Notes: generated by a model from the letters alone, not told the origin. Numbered from the stretch's first letter, positions 48,520 to 57,719 are shown. The stretch is 64,000 nt of DNA from Nonomuraea polychroma (GCF_004011505.1 NZ_SAUN01000001.1:5607501-5671500); one strand, 5' to 3'. Numbers and translations: made by a program.

Positions 48520-49764
48520 TCACGCCTGCGTGTCGTCGCCGGCGTACTGCGGGAACATCGGTGACAGTTGGTCAGGTGTGAGAGCCGTCGGCCCGAAGAG
48601 CCAGTCCACGTAGCTGTAGTCGTAGACGTCACGATCGCGGAGCACCGCGTTGCGCCACTCCCGCTTCTCCCCGTCGTGGTGCCACAGGTTGCCCCAGGCC
48701 CGAGCCGTGGTCAGCACCCGGCGGCAGTGCTGCGGGCGGACGGCGTTGTAGGCGGCCAGGGCAGCGTCCCAGTCGACGGAACCCGTCCGGTCCTGCGCGC
48801 CCACGTGCTCGGACAACACCCACGCGTCCTCGATGGCCATGATCGCGCCTTGCGCGAGGTACTGCAGCGGCGGGTGGGCGGCGTCCCCGGTGAGGGCGAT
48901 ACGGCCGCGTACCCAGTCCATGATCGGCTCGCGGTCGTACATCCGCCACCGGCGGTCGCGCCACATCAGCGGCAGGCCGGCCCGCACCTGGTCGCAGGCG
49001 GCCGCGAACGCCCCGTCCAGTTCGTCGGGCGTGCCCCAGTCCTCCTCGCCGGCCAGCGCCTTCGGCGACTCGAACACCGCGACCTGGTTGAACATCTCAC
49101 CGTGGCGCAGCGAGTACTGGACGAAATGGCATCTGGGGCCAATGTAGACGACCACGTCCTTGGGGTGCAGATCGAGGTCGGCGACCTTCTCGAACGGCAC
49201 GGCGCTCCGGTAGGCGACGTACGCGGAGCTGACCGGCTCGTCGTCGCTCACGATCCGGCGGGCCACGGAGCGCAGGCCGTCGGCGGCAAGGACGATCTCC
49301 CCGAACTCACGCCCGCCCGCGTGGACGGCGACGGCACCGCCCTCGGCCTGCTCGTACGCGGTCACCGTGACGTCGTTGACCAGGTCCACCCCGGCCCGAC
49401 GGCAGGCGCGCAGCAGCGTGCCGTGCAGGTCACTGCGGTGGATCACCATGTACGGGAAGCCGTAACGCCGCTCCACGTCGCTCAGGTCGAGGCTGGTGAG
49501 GACGCCGCCGTCGATCGCGTCCTTCATGAGGATGTTCTCGGGCAGCACACCGAGTGACTTGACCTCGTCGAGCAGGCCCCACTGGTCCAGGATGCGGGTG
49601 CAGTTGGGAGCGATCTGCAGCCCGGCGCCGACCTCACCGAACTCGTGAGCCTGCTCGAGCACCCGCACCCGCAGGCCCTTCCGGGTGAGCGCCAAGGCGT
49701 TGGCCAGACCGCCGATGCCCCCGCCCACCACGACGACATCGACGTCGTGGCCGTCGTGTGCCAT
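48520..49764 (-). CDS. FAD-dependent 3-hydroxybenzoate 6-hydroxylase
   Basis: A 414-residue class A flavoprotein monooxygenase that hydroxylates 3-hydroxybenzoate to gentisate using NAD(P)H and O2. It shows VVVVGGGIGGLANALALTRKG (FAD Rossmann), VLAADGLRSVARR (DG motif) and RIALTGDAAHPPLQYLAQGA (GD motif), with the typical C-terminal WRNAVLRDRDVYDYSYVDWLFG. ATG 49764 follows AAAGGA. It is the last gene of the gentisate operon, which makes the substrate assignment stronger than sequence alone. Confidence 0.88.
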   Translation of the reverse strand: MAHDGHDVDVVVVGGGIGGLANALALTRKGLRVRVLEQAHEFGEVGAGLQIAPNCTRILDQWGLLDEVKSLGVLPENILMKDAIDGGVLTSLDLSDVERRYGFPYMVIHRSDLHGTLLRACRRAGVDLVNDVTVTAYEQAEGGAVAVHAGGREFGEIVLAADGLRSVARRIVSDDEPVSSAYVAYRSAVPFEKVADLDLHPKDVVVYIGPRCHFVQYSLRHGEMFNQVAVFESPKALAGEEDWGTPDELDGAFAAACDQVRAGLPLMWRDRRWRMYDREPIMDWVRGRIALTGDAAHPPLQYLAQGAIMAIEDAWVLSEHVGAQDRTGSVDWDAALAAYNAVRPQHCRRVLTTARAWGNLWHHDGEKREWRNAVLRDRDVYDYSYVDWLFGPTALTPDQLSPMFPQYAGDDTQA

Positions 49765-49796
49765 GTCTCGTGATTCCTTTCTCGACTCGCGCCGGA

Positions 49797-50519
49797 CTAG
49801 AGCCACCGCGGAAGTTCGGGCGCCGGCCCGCCGTGCGCGCCGGTCACGCCGGGCGATCGGCGGCCGGAGAGGTAGGCGGCGAGGCCGGCGAGGGTGCCGG
49901 TGACCGGAGCGGGGTCGCCGGCGCCGGAGACGGCCCACGTGCCGCTGTGGTCGGTCGCGGTGAGGGTGAGCGCGGGCCCGTCCGCGCCGGACCGCTTGGC
50001 GGTGATGTCGTCGATCAGGGCGGCGAGGAAATCGGCTGGAAGATCGTCGAACTCCACGCCGGCGCCGAGGTCGACGGCGTGCACCATGACCTCGCGGGTG
50101 CGCATCCAGGGGATCTCTTCGGCGGTGACGGTGCGGCCCTGGGCGGTGCGGACCTCCCGGTTCCACTGCTGCTCGTCCAGCTCGGCGAGCCGCGCGTCGA
50201 GGGTCTTGGCGGACCGTACGGCCCAGGCCCGCAGCTCGGCCGCCGGCCGCGTCGCGCCCGCCTCGATGTCGGCATCGCGCTGCGCCGGGGAGGAGTACAT
50301 CGGGGTCTCCTCGCCGGTGCGGGCCCAATGCGCCAGGTTGACCAGCGCGTCGGCGTTGGCGGCCAGGTGGGCCAGCAGGTGCTTGCCGCTCCAGCCGTCG
50401 AGCGCCGTCGGCCGGTCCAGCCGGTCGTCCGGCACCGAGGCCAGGGCGTCGAAGAAGACGGCGGTGCCCTGCGCCATCCACCGCAGGCTGTCGGCGCGGG
50501 TCCTGCCGGCGGGCATCAT
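49797..50519 (-). CDS. Mycothiol-dependent maleylpyruvate isomerase
   Basis: A 240-residue DinB-fold protein of the MDMPI family. The N-terminal domain has DGWSGKHLLAHLAANADALVNLAHWARTG and later EEIPWMRTREVMVHAVDLGAG, whose His/Glu/His set binds zinc. The C-terminal half is the MDMPI_C-type domain. It turns maleylpyruvate into fumarylpyruvate with mycothiol, the actinobacterial thiol. The start overlaps the hydrolase stop as ATGA. Confidence 0.9.
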   Translation of the reverse strand: MMPAGRTRADSLRWMAQGTAVFFDALASVPDDRLDRPTALDGWSGKHLLAHLAANADALVNLAHWARTGEETPMYSSPAQRDADIEAGATRPAAELRAWAVRSAKTLDARLAELDEQQWNREVRTAQGRTVTAEEIPWMRTREVMVHAVDLGAGVEFDDLPADFLAALIDDITAKRSGADGPALTLTATDHSGTWAVSGAGDPAPVTGTLAGLAAYLSGRRSPGVTGAHGGPAPELPRWL

Positions 50520-51352
50520 GCCACCGGCTCGGCGACGGCCTTGACCTCGGACCGGCCCAGCCCGGTGATCTCGGTGGCCAGGACGCTGCCTTCGGTGAGG
50601 TACCGGGCGGGCTTGCGCGCGTGGCCCACCCCGCCGGGAGTGCCGGAGGCGATGACGTCGCCCGGGCTGAGCGTGATGATCGTGGAGACGTACCGCACCA
50701 GGGCGACGGGGTCGAACACGAGGTCGGAGGTGTCGGCCTGCTGCACCACCTCGCCGTCGACGTATCCGGTCAGGGTGAGCGAGGGCCGGGTGCCGCCGTC
50801 CAGCTCGTCGGGGGTGACCAGGTAGGGGCCGAACGGCGTGCTGCCCTCCCAGGTCTTGCCCTGCAGCCACATCGCCGAGCGGTACTGCCAGTCGCGCATC
50901 GTGACGTCGTTGAGAACGGCGAACCCCGCGATGGCCTCGGCGGCTTCGGACTCGCCGGCGCGCCGCACGGTCTTGCCGATGACGACCGCGAGCTCGGCCT
51001 CCCAGTCCACCTGGTCGGACTCCGGCGGGAGCCGGATCTCGTCGTACGCCCCGACGAGCGCCTCGGCGTACTTCGCGAACAACGTCGGGTACTGCGGCAG
51101 CTCCCGGCCCATTTCGAGGATGTGGTTGCGGTAGTTCAGCCCCACGCAGATGATCTTGCCGGGACGGGGCACCACGGGCGCGTAGCCGGCGGGCTCGACC
51201 GCGGGCCCCTCCGTCCGCGCGGCGTGCTCGGCCCAGTCCGGCCGCGCCAGCAGCTCACCGACGTCGGCGAGGCCCAGGTCGACCAGGGTCTCCCCCTCGA
51301 CGCGCACGGCCCGGGTGAGGCCGTCGGCGGTGCGGATGGTGGCGAGCTTCAT
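50516..51352 (-). CDS. Fumarylpyruvate hydrolase (FAH family)
   Basis: A 278-residue fumarylacetoacetate-hydrolase-family protein. The C-terminal domain shows IICVGLNYRNHILEMG, PTLFAKYAEALVG, DQVDWEAELAVVIGKTVRR (metal-binding Glu residues) and the conserved TPGGVGHARKPARYLTEG. In this operon it should split fumarylpyruvate into fumarate and pyruvate. It overlaps both neighbouring genes by 4 bp (ATGA). Confidence 0.9.
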   Translation of the reverse strand: MKLATIRTADGLTRAVRVEGETLVDLGLADVGELLARPDWAEHAARTEGPAVEPAGYAPVVPRPGKIICVGLNYRNHILEMGRELPQYPTLFAKYAEALVGAYDEIRLPPESDQVDWEAELAVVIGKTVRRAGESEAAEAIAGFAVLNDVTMRDWQYRSAMWLQGKTWEGSTPFGPYLVTPDELDGGTRPSLTLTGYVDGEVVQQADTSDLVFDPVALVRYVSTIITLSPGDVIASGTPGGVGHARKPARYLTEGSVLATEITGLGRSEVKAVAEPVA

Positions 51353-52497
51353 GCGTTGTGTCCTTCCACGTGGGCGCGGCCGAGGTGCAGCGCCTCGAAG
51401 ATCGGCCCGTCGCTGAATCTGAAGAGGTCGAGAGCGGCGGAGTCGGAGTCGGACGCCGAGGCCTCGGACTTCGCCGAGAACGGCGCCCAGGACGGCACGA
51501 CGAACAGGTCACCCCGGGTGACCGACCAGGACACGTCGCCGACCGTGACCCGCCCGCTCCCGTCGAAGACCTGATACACCGAGGAGCCGGCCTCCCGCCG
51601 GGGTGCGGTCTCGGCGCCGCTGCGGATGCGGTGCATCTCGACGCGGATGGTCGGCAGCACATCGCCTCCGGTGGTGGGGTTGATGTAGCGCACCGCCGCG
51701 TGGCCGGGCTCGACCGTCCCGGCATGGCCCTCGGCCTCGAGCTCGAGCTGGTCCGCCAGCGCGCGGTCGGTGTCGGCCCACCGGTAGGCCAGCAAGGGGG
51801 TGCCGGGCTGAGCACCGAGGGAGGAGACCGGGCGCAGGCCGGGGTGGCCCCACAGCCGCTCGGACCGGGATCGTTCGGGGGTGGTGCGCTCGGCCGCGCT
51901 GATCTGGTCGCGGCCGAACTCGAAGAACTGCGTCTCGGTGACGTACTGGAACGGGATGTCCAGGCCGTCGATCCACGCCATCGGCCGGTCGGCCGCGTTG
52001 TGGTGGGCGTGCCAGTTCCACCCTGCCTGGGGCAGGAAGTCGCCGCGGCGCATCGGCACGGGATCGCGGCCGACCACGGTCCACACTCCCTCCCCCTCGA
52101 CGACGAAGCGGAACGCATGCTGACTGTGCCGGTGCTCCGGAGCGTCCTCGCCCGGCATCAGGTACTGGATCGCCGCCCACAGCGTCGGCGTCGCGAACGG
52201 CCGGCCGCCGAGCGCCGGGTTCGCCAGGGCGATCGCGCGCCGCTCCCCGCCCCGGCCGACCGGCACCAGGTGCCCGGACCGGTCCGCCAGGGCCACCAGG
52301 TTCTCCCACCGCCACAGGTGCGGGACCGCCTTGGAGCGCGGGTGCGGCGGCATCAGATCGCCGATCTCGGTCCACAACGGGACCAGCAACTCCTGCTCGA
52401 AGCCGCGATACAGCTCCGCCAACGCCACCGACGGCGCCGGTTGATCTGGCGAGTCCACCACACTGAGGCGAACCGGGGAGTTCGCGGTCTCGGTCAT
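51349..52497 (-). CDS. Gentisate 1,2-dioxygenase
   Basis: A 382-residue bicupin dioxygenase. The first cupin has EDAPEHRHSQHAFRFVVEGEGVWTVVGRD and GDFLPQAGWNWHAHHN, whose His residues bind Fe(II). The second cupin is near residues 280-350 (RVTVGDVSWSVTRGDLFVVPSWAPFS). It cleaves gentisate next to its carboxyl group to give maleylpyruvate. It is first in the gentisate operon and divergent from an IclR regulator, and its stop overlaps the next gene as ATGA. Confidence 0.93.
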   Translation of the reverse strand: MTETANSPVRLSVVDSPDQPAPSVALAELYRGFEQELLVPLWTEIGDLMPPHPRSKAVPHLWRWENLVALADRSGHLVPVGRGGERRAIALANPALGGRPFATPTLWAAIQYLMPGEDAPEHRHSQHAFRFVVEGEGVWTVVGRDPVPMRRGDFLPQAGWNWHAHHNAADRPMAWIDGLDIPFQYVTETQFFEFGRDQISAAERTTPERSRSERLWGHPGLRPVSSLGAQPGTPLLAYRWADTDRALADQLELEAEGHAGTVEPGHAAVRYINPTTGGDVLPTIRVEMHRIRSGAETAPRREAGSSVYQVFDGSGRVTVGDVSWSVTRGDLFVVPSWAPFSAKSEASASDSDSAALDLFRFSDGPIFEALHLGRAHVEGHNA

Positions 52498-52568
52498 GCC
52501 TGCTCCTTCACGATGTGACGGTTCCCAGCTTGTATCGTGGAAGGCATTGAAGAATAGGAGATTCTGCT

Positions 52569-53351
52569 ATGAAGAATCCCCCCAACTACTTCGTGCGCAG
52601 TGTCGACCATGCGCTGCAGCTCGCGGTCATGCTGCAGGTCGAGGGTCCTTTCGGTGTGGGCGAGGCCGCCCAGCGTCTCGGGGTGGCGCCCTCCACCGCG
52701 CACCGGCTGCTGGCCATGCTCGTCTACCGGGACTTCGCGATCCGGCGTGAGGACCACCAATACGCGGCCGGCCCGGTTCTCTCCCTGGGCGGGAGTTCCC
52801 AGTCGCGTACCGCGCTGCTGCGTTCGGTCGCGATGCCGCAGCTGGCCGGCCTGGTCGAGCGGGTCCAGGAGAGTGCGAACCTGCAGATCCTGTCCGGTGA
52901 CCACGTGCGGTTCATCGGGTCGGTCGAATGCAGCCAGGCGCTGCGGGTCGGCAACCGGGAGGGCATGGTCTTCCCGGCGCATCTGGCCTCGGGCGGCAAG
53001 GTCATGCTCGCCGACCTGCCGCCCGAGCGGCTCGACGCGTTGTACAGCGAGGCGAAGTGGGCCGATCGCCTGGACGAGCGGCCCAATCTGGCGGCGCTGC
53101 GCCGCGAGTTGCGCAACGTCCGCGAACGGGGTTTCGCCATCAACGCCGGCAAGACCGAGTCGGGCGTCACCGCCATCGGCCGGGCCGTGCGCGGTGCGGA
53201 CGGCCGTGCTCATGCGGCCGTGTCGGTCTCGATGCCCAGCAGCCGCTTCTCGCGGGAGCGTCTCCCGGATCTGGTCAGTGCCCTGACCCTGACCGCCCAC
53301 GACATCGAGGAGGAGATGCGGGGCGCCGACGCTCCCCGCATCCGGTCATGA
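52569..53351 (+). CDS. IclR-family regulator of the gentisate operon
   Basis: A 260-residue IclR protein. The winged HTH is FGVGEAAQRLGVAPSTAHRLLAMLVYRDFAIRRE, and the effector domain shows QESANLQILSGDHVRFIGSVECSQALRVGNREGMVFPAHLASGGKVMLADL and FAINAGKTESGVTAIGRAV. It begins 71 bp from the dioxygenase start on the other strand, so it very likely controls that operon in response to an aromatic acid or ring-cleavage product. ATG 52569 follows AGGAG. Confidence 0.92.
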   Translation: MKNPPNYFVRSVDHALQLAVMLQVEGPFGVGEAAQRLGVAPSTAHRLLAMLVYRDFAIRREDHQYAAGPVLSLGGSSQSRTALLRSVAMPQLAGLVERVQESANLQILSGDHVRFIGSVECSQALRVGNREGMVFPAHLASGGKVMLADLPPERLDALYSEAKWADRLDERPNLAALRRELRNVRERGFAINAGKTESGVTAIGRAVRGADGRAHAAVSVSMPSSRFSRERLPDLVSALTLTAHDIEEEMRGADAPRIRS

Positions 53352-53452
53352 TCGACGCCCGCCCTGGCCCGTCCGGTCGGCGGGAAGGCCGGCGACGTCG
53401 AGTTCGCGGGGCGATGTGCCCTTGGGCGGTTTCGCGGGGCGATCAGCGTGGG

Positions 53453-53479
53453 CCGGGGCCGGATGGGACCCGGCCCCGG
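53453..53479. terminator. Bidirectional terminator hairpin
   Basis: CCGGGGCCGG and its complement form a perfect 10-bp stem with a 7-base loop. It lies between the convergent IclR and PL9 genes. Confidence 0.7.
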
Positions 53480-53494
53480 ACGCACGGGTGAGGG

Positions 53495-55078
53495 TCAGAA
53501 CCGGGCTCCGACGTCGGCGCCGTTGGAGGGGCGCAGGAAGGTGGAGGTCCGGATCGAGCCGTCGGCGTTGCGCGGCCCCGTGATGGTGCTCGCGTCGGTG
53601 CCGGCGAACGACCAGCTGCCGCCGAGGTCCCACGAGTTGCCGCTGCCGCTGGAGTTCGAGCCCAGTGACACGTTGGTGCCGTTGGCGACCGCGAGGTTCT
53701 TGGTCAGCGTCGCGTCGGCGTCGGCGACGTCGAAGCCGGCGCCGGGGTTGTCCCAGGCGGTGCAGTGGTCGATCACCATCTGGCCGGGGTTGGCGTTGTC
53801 GATGAAACCGCCGGTGGCGTTGTCCCACGCCATGCTGTTGCGGACCACGTGTGCCGCCGGCAGGTCCACGTCTCCGCCGCCGAGCTTGAACCCGTTGCCG
53901 TCACCGGTGTAGTCGGGCAGGTTCCACCGGTTGAAGCCGTTGCCGTAGGCGATGCTGTTCTCCACCGTCACCGGGGACAGGAACTCCCAGAAGTCCAGGC
54001 CGTCGTCGGAGTTGTTCCACAACCTGGCGCCGCGCACCACGTTGCCCGTGCCGGAGCCTTCCTTGATGGCCAGGCCGTCGGCGCTCTCCCCGTTGTTGCG
54101 AGGGTCGCGGTTGCCGTACGCGTCCAGGTTGATGATCTGGTTGTTGCTGGACGCGCCCTGCAGGTGCAGGCCGCTCTCGTAGTTGTCCCGCGTGATGAGA
54201 CGTTCGAAGACATTGTTGTTGGTGTCGAGGCCGAAGACGGCGTACGGACCGTTGATGATCTCCAGGCCGATCAGCCGCCAGTAGTCGCCCTCGATGTGGA
54301 TCGCCCCGCGTTCCGGGCGGGGGATGCTGCCGTCGACCGGGGCCGGTGTGTGCGGCATGTTCTCGCCGTCGATGACGACCCGCTCCCCGTTGTAGGTGGT
54401 CATCGTGATCGGGGCGCTCGCCGTGCCGTTCTTCAACACCTGGATGTTGGTGCTCGGAGCGTACGTCCCGCCGCGGATGACGATCGTGTACCCGGGCTGC
54501 GCGAGGTCGACCGCGCGCTGGATCGTCCGCAGCGGTTGCGACAAGCTGCCGGGGTTGCCGTCGTTGCCGTTGGTCGCGACGTAGAGCGTGTTACCCGGCG
54601 GTGGGGTGCCGTCCGTGGTGACCTCGATGAAGTCGATGTTCGGCAGGCCGGTCGAGGCCGTCGGGCTGAACCGGATCGTGTTGCTCCCGGAGTTCACCGA
54701 AACGGTCAACGTCTTCGTGACCCACGTCGACCAGGCGCCGGTGCCCTCGAACGACACCGGCTGCACGGTCGAACCGTTGACCGTCAGGTTGGCCGGCCGG
54801 CTCGTCGTGGTCCCGTTCGCGAAACGGACCGCCACGGTGGCGGCGCCCGCGGCCGGCGCGTTCACCGTGAACTGCGCGGCCGCGCCCACAGCGTTGCCGG
54901 CGTTGCAGAAGCCGGTCCCCGAGTAACCGGAGTGATTGGAGTCGATGGTGCCGTCGCAGGTCGCCGGGGCGGTTTCCGCCTCATGGCGGGTGGTCGCCGC
55001 CGACGCCATGGCAGCGGGAAGTACCACGAGCGCGCCGGCCAGCAGGGTGACGCAGGCGATGAACGGTCTGAGTCTCAT
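53495..55078 (-). CDS. Secreted PL9 pectate lyase with N-terminal CBM
   Basis: A 527-residue exported protein. A Sec signal (residues about 1-29) is followed by a CBM35/6-type module (about 32-155, EAETAPATCDGTIDSNHSG ... NIDFIEVTT). The parallel beta-helix spans about 165-527, with IVIRGGTYAPSTNIQ, DGLDFWEFLSPVTVENSIAYGNGFN and GNGFKLGGGDVDLPA. The Asp cluster in DDGLDFWE fits the calcium site and the Lys in GFKLGGG the catalytic Lys of PL9 pectate lyases such as Pel9A. ATG 55078 is chosen by spacing from GGAGAAGG; ATG 55081 is also possible. It cleaves pectate outside the cell. Confidence 0.9.
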   Translation of the reverse strand: MRLRPFIACVTLLAGALVVLPAAMASAATTRHEAETAPATCDGTIDSNHSGYSGTGFCNAGNAVGAAAQFTVNAPAAGAATVAVRFANGTTTSRPANLTVNGSTVQPVSFEGTGAWSTWVTKTLTVSVNSGSNTIRFSPTASTGLPNIDFIEVTTDGTPPPGNTLYVATNGNDGNPGSLSQPLRTIQRAVDLAQPGYTIVIRGGTYAPSTNIQVLKNGTASAPITMTTYNGERVVIDGENMPHTPAPVDGSIPRPERGAIHIEGDYWRLIGLEIINGPYAVFGLDTNNNVFERLITRDNYESGLHLQGASSNNQIINLDAYGNRDPRNNGESADGLAIKEGSGTGNVVRGARLWNNSDDGLDFWEFLSPVTVENSIAYGNGFNRWNLPDYTGDGNGFKLGGGDVDLPAAHVVRNSMAWDNATGGFIDNANPGQMVIDHCTAWDNPGAGFDVADADATLTKNLAVANGTNVSLGSNSSGSGNSWDLGGSWSFAGTDASTITGPRNADGSIRTSTFLRPSNGADVGARF

Positions 55079-55134
55079 CATCCTTCTCCGCATGGTGGTG
55101 GCCGGGCGGCCCGGTACCGCCCGGCCGGGGGGCT

Positions 55135-56403
55135 CTACCGGTAGGTGATGTCGGACGAGGAGTAGAGGCAGTTCACACCGTCGGCGCCCTCACCGATCTT
55201 CACCGGCTCGCTGCCCTTGGGCACGCCTCGGTACTTCTCGCAGATGACGGCGCTGCCGTACACCGTGATCCGGCTGAAGCGCGCGGTGTCGCCCCAGTTC
55301 GTGTTGATCCCGGCCAGCACCTTCGTGGTCCGCGCGGTGACACCGTCCATGACCACATGCCGCTGATACGACGTCGAGCAGTTGCCGCACGCCCGATACA
55401 ACTTGCCGGAACTGTGCACCTGGAAGTTCTTGATCGTCACCGTGCCGGCCCCGTTGTGCTGGAACACCTTGTCCGAACCCGACTTGGCACCGCCCCCGTC
55501 CACCAGATACGTCGCCGACGAACTCGAGCTCTTGAACGTGGCGGCGTCCTCACCGACGTCGTTCCACCACACGTTGCGGATCGTGCACGACCCCTCGCAG
55601 TGGATGCCGTCACCGGCCGGCGCGTCGATGATCACGTTCTGGATCGTGCCGCCGTTGGGCACCACGAACATCGGATCCTGGCTCTCGCTCTGACCGCCGT
55701 CACCGATGCCGTAGTAACGCTTCATCCCGCCGTCGAAGAACGAGCCGGTGTTGCGCGTCGTCGTCTGATGCACGCTGCCGGTGTCCGACGGCCACGGGCC
55801 GCTGCCGCCGCCCCCGGTTCCGCCGGTGGGAGTGACGGTGGGGGTCGGGTTCGGGCCGGGGGAGGTGCCGCCGCCGGCGGGGCGCAGCGTCCATTGTTTG
55901 GTGGCCGCCGAGTCGCAGGAGTTCTGCTGGAGCAGCGCGTTGACCGCGGTGGAGTTGTCCTTGACGTTGAGGCATTTGCCCCCGTTGGTGTTGACGACCC
56001 GGTAGTTCGACCCCGAAGCGGTGAGCTGCCACGTCTGTGACGCGGCTCCGGTACAGCTTTCCTGCTGGACCGGCTTGCCGGCGCTGGTGGAGGCGTCGCG
56101 TACGCCGAGACACTTGCCGCTGTGCGCCGCCTTGATCTGGAAGCCGCTGCCCGAGGCGGTGAAGGTGAAGACCTGTCCGGCGGTGCCGGCGCAGGTCGCC
56201 TGGACGAGTTGCACGCCGTCACTGGCGCTCTGCCCCGGCACGGCGGCGCACAGGCCGCTCCCGGCGTTGGCCAGCGTGTAGTTGCCGTTGGAGGGGGCGG
56301 CCGAGGCAGGCGTGGTGATCAGCACTGCCAGCCCGCCGGTCATCATGAGACCGGCGGTCATCGTGATGGCCAGTCTGAGGGAGGGACTTCTGTGTTTCCG
56401 CAC
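55135..56403 (-). CDS. Secreted PL3 pectate lyase with N-terminal ricin-B (CBM13) domain
   Basis: A 422-residue exported enzyme. The signal peptide (residues about 1-36) is followed by a ricin-type beta-trefoil (about 40-165) with the repeating QxW motifs (AGQVFTF, ASQTWQL, ATKQWTL). A Gly/Pro/Thr linker leads to the PL3 catalytic domain (about 215-422), with SQDPMFVVPNGGTIQNVIIDAPAGDGIHC, TIRNVWWNDVGEDAATFK and KVFQHNGAGTVTIKNFQ. GTG 56403 is preferred because GGAG lies five bases upstream. A long palindrome lies 66-95 bp upstream. Confidence 0.9.
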   Translation of the reverse strand: MRKHRSPSLRLAITMTAGLMMTGGLAVLITTPASAAPSNGNYTLANAGSGLCAAVPGQSASDGVQLVQATCAGTAGQVFTFTASGSGFQIKAAHSGKCLGVRDASTSAGKPVQQESCTGAASQTWQLTASGSNYRVVNTNGGKCLNVKDNSTAVNALLQQNSCDSAATKQWTLRPAGGGTSPGPNPTPTVTPTGGTGGGGSGPWPSDTGSVHQTTTRNTGSFFDGGMKRYYGIGDGGQSESQDPMFVVPNGGTIQNVIIDAPAGDGIHCEGSCTIRNVWWNDVGEDAATFKSSSSSATYLVDGGGAKSGSDKVFQHNGAGTVTIKNFQVHSSGKLYRACGNCSTSYQRHVVMDGVTARTTKVLAGINTNWGDTARFSRITVYGSAVICEKYRGVPKGSEPVKIGEGADGVNCLYSSSDITYR

Positions 56404-56697
56404 GTCAGCTCCGTTGTACGAAGGGTGATGGCTGTACCTGGCCGGTACGTCGGCCATAGTTCGGAATGCGCTTACCGACTGTCGGTAAGCGCTTTCCGTC
56501 ACGCGCAGGAGGAGTGAAGCACAGGTGGGTCGACACGAGAAGCCCTCGGTGAGGGCACGACCCGCCGGCTCGGAATTCGGCCAGGTCAGGTCGCATGCTC
56601 GGGGCCTGCTGCGGTTGCACCGTCCGATGAAAATTTCATCGGCGCCGCCGACGGCAACGCATTTGGGGTCGCGTGGTCACAGATCAGCGCCGCCGGC
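56404..56697. other. PL3 upstream region
   Basis: Nearly 300 bp with no gene. Apart from the palindrome at 56464-56498, nothing clear was seen. Confidence 0.5.
56464..56498. promoter_or_regulatory. 35-bp near-perfect palindrome upstream of the PL3 gene
   Basis: The 12-base arm GCGCTTACCGAC (56469-56480) is followed by one central T and its exact complement. Four more paired bases (GGAA/TTCC) extend it after one mismatch. The long, odd-centred palindrome is LacI-family-like. It is about 66 bp from the PL3 start codon, so it could repress pectate lyase in the absence of inducer. No cognate regulator gene is nearby. Confidence 0.7.
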
Positions 56698-56728
56698 CCC
56701 GGGCGCTTGTCGCGCACAAGCGCCCGGG
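56698..56728 (-). terminator. Terminator of the DUF305 gene
   Basis: CCCGGGCGCTTGT and its exact complement (13-bp stem) with the 5-base loop CGCGC. It lies just after the DUF305 stop. Confidence 0.8.
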
Positions 56729-56739
56729 CAGGTCCTTGA

Positions 56740-57351
56740 TCAGAGCCGGTCGAGGATCTTCCGCATCTGCTCCACTTCGGCCTTCTGGGTGGTCTCGATC
56801 GTTTTGGCCAGCTCCTTGGCCTGTGGGTTGGAGCCGTCCTTCTGCTCGGTGCGGGCCATCTTGATCGCGCCCTTGTGATGGGCGATCATCTGCTGGACGA
56901 ACAGCTTGTCGAACGCTTTGCCCTTGGCCGCTTCGAGCCTGTTCATCTCCTGCTCGGACAGCATGCCGGGCATGCCATGCCCCATGTGTCCTTCAGGGTC
57001 GGACTCGGGCTTGCCCCACTCGGTCAGCCAGCCCCTCATGGTCTGGATCTCCGGATCCTGCGCCGCCTTGATCGTGGTTGCGAGCTTCTTGACCTCCGGG
57101 TCGCTCGCCCGCGTCGCGGCCAGGTCGGCCATCTCGACCGCCTGCTCGTGATGCGGGATCATCGTCTGCGCGAACATGACGTCCGCGTCGTTGAAAGCAG
57201 CCGACGGCGAGGGGCTGGTCGCGGTGGCGGCAGGGGCGCTGCTGCTCATCCGCTGGTGCCCAGCCATGGATTCGCCGGCGCCGCCACAGGCGGTGAGCAG
57301 GGCCAGCGCGCCCGCGGCGAGGGTGACGGACATCGTACGGTTGACATGCAT
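56740..57351 (-). CDS. DUF305 lipoprotein
   Basis: A 203-residue exported protein. The lipobox LLTACGG places the lipid Cys near residue 22. The DUF305 core is ferritin-like, with two HH motifs: FAQTMIPHHEQAVEMADL and FVQQMIAHHKGAIKMARTEQ. The Met/His-rich centre (EGHMGHGMPGM) could bind copper. In this window it precedes a copper ATPase cluster, supporting a metal-related role. ATG 57351 is chosen because it gives a complete lipoprotein signal. Confidence 0.9.
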   Translation of the reverse strand: MHVNRTMSVTLAAGALALLTACGGAGESMAGHQRMSSSAPAATATSPSPSAAFNDADVMFAQTMIPHHEQAVEMADLAATRASDPEVKKLATTIKAAQDPEIQTMRGWLTEWGKPESDPEGHMGHGMPGMLSEQEMNRLEAAKGKAFDKLFVQQMIAHHKGAIKMARTEQKDGSNPQAKELAKTIETTQKAEVEQMRKILDRL

Positions 57352-57679
57352 GGTTGCTTCGGTCTCTCGGTTGGTGGCGGAGCTGTCGGCCTGATCGCGG
57401 ACAGCCTCGGAGCCCGTCCGCCGCCGCACCGCTCCCACCGCCCTCCCTTGATGATCGGAACTCTCCGGAGTCATCAGTTTACTAACTGACCTCGTAGGAC
57501 TCTGCGTATGGAGGTACGCCACGCGGCAAGCATTCGTTCACCATGATGCTGAAATCGCACATCAGGCAATGCCGGAGCGAGGGATCCCCGTGGCGCGCTT
57601 ACTACTACGGCAAGCCGGACCCCGGTCGCGGCAATCTGCGCCGAGCCGCGAGGCCGTGACGCCTGAGGGCCGGAATGAC
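57352..57679. other. Region upstream of DUF305 gene
   Basis: About 330 bp without a gene. CAGTT-TACT-AACTG (57475-57488) is a small dyad beside a minus-strand TAAACT, which could be part of the DUF305 promoter. Nothing else was recognised. Confidence 0.4.
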
Positions 57680-57711
57680 GATGGCTCCGAGCATCCCTGC
57701 CCGGAGCCATC
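57680..57711 (-). terminator. Terminator of the copper operon
   Basis: GATGGCTCCG and its exact complement form a 10-bp stem with a 12-base loop, starting 9 bp after the ATPase stop. Confidence 0.75.
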
Positions 57712-57719
57712 CGACGGTG

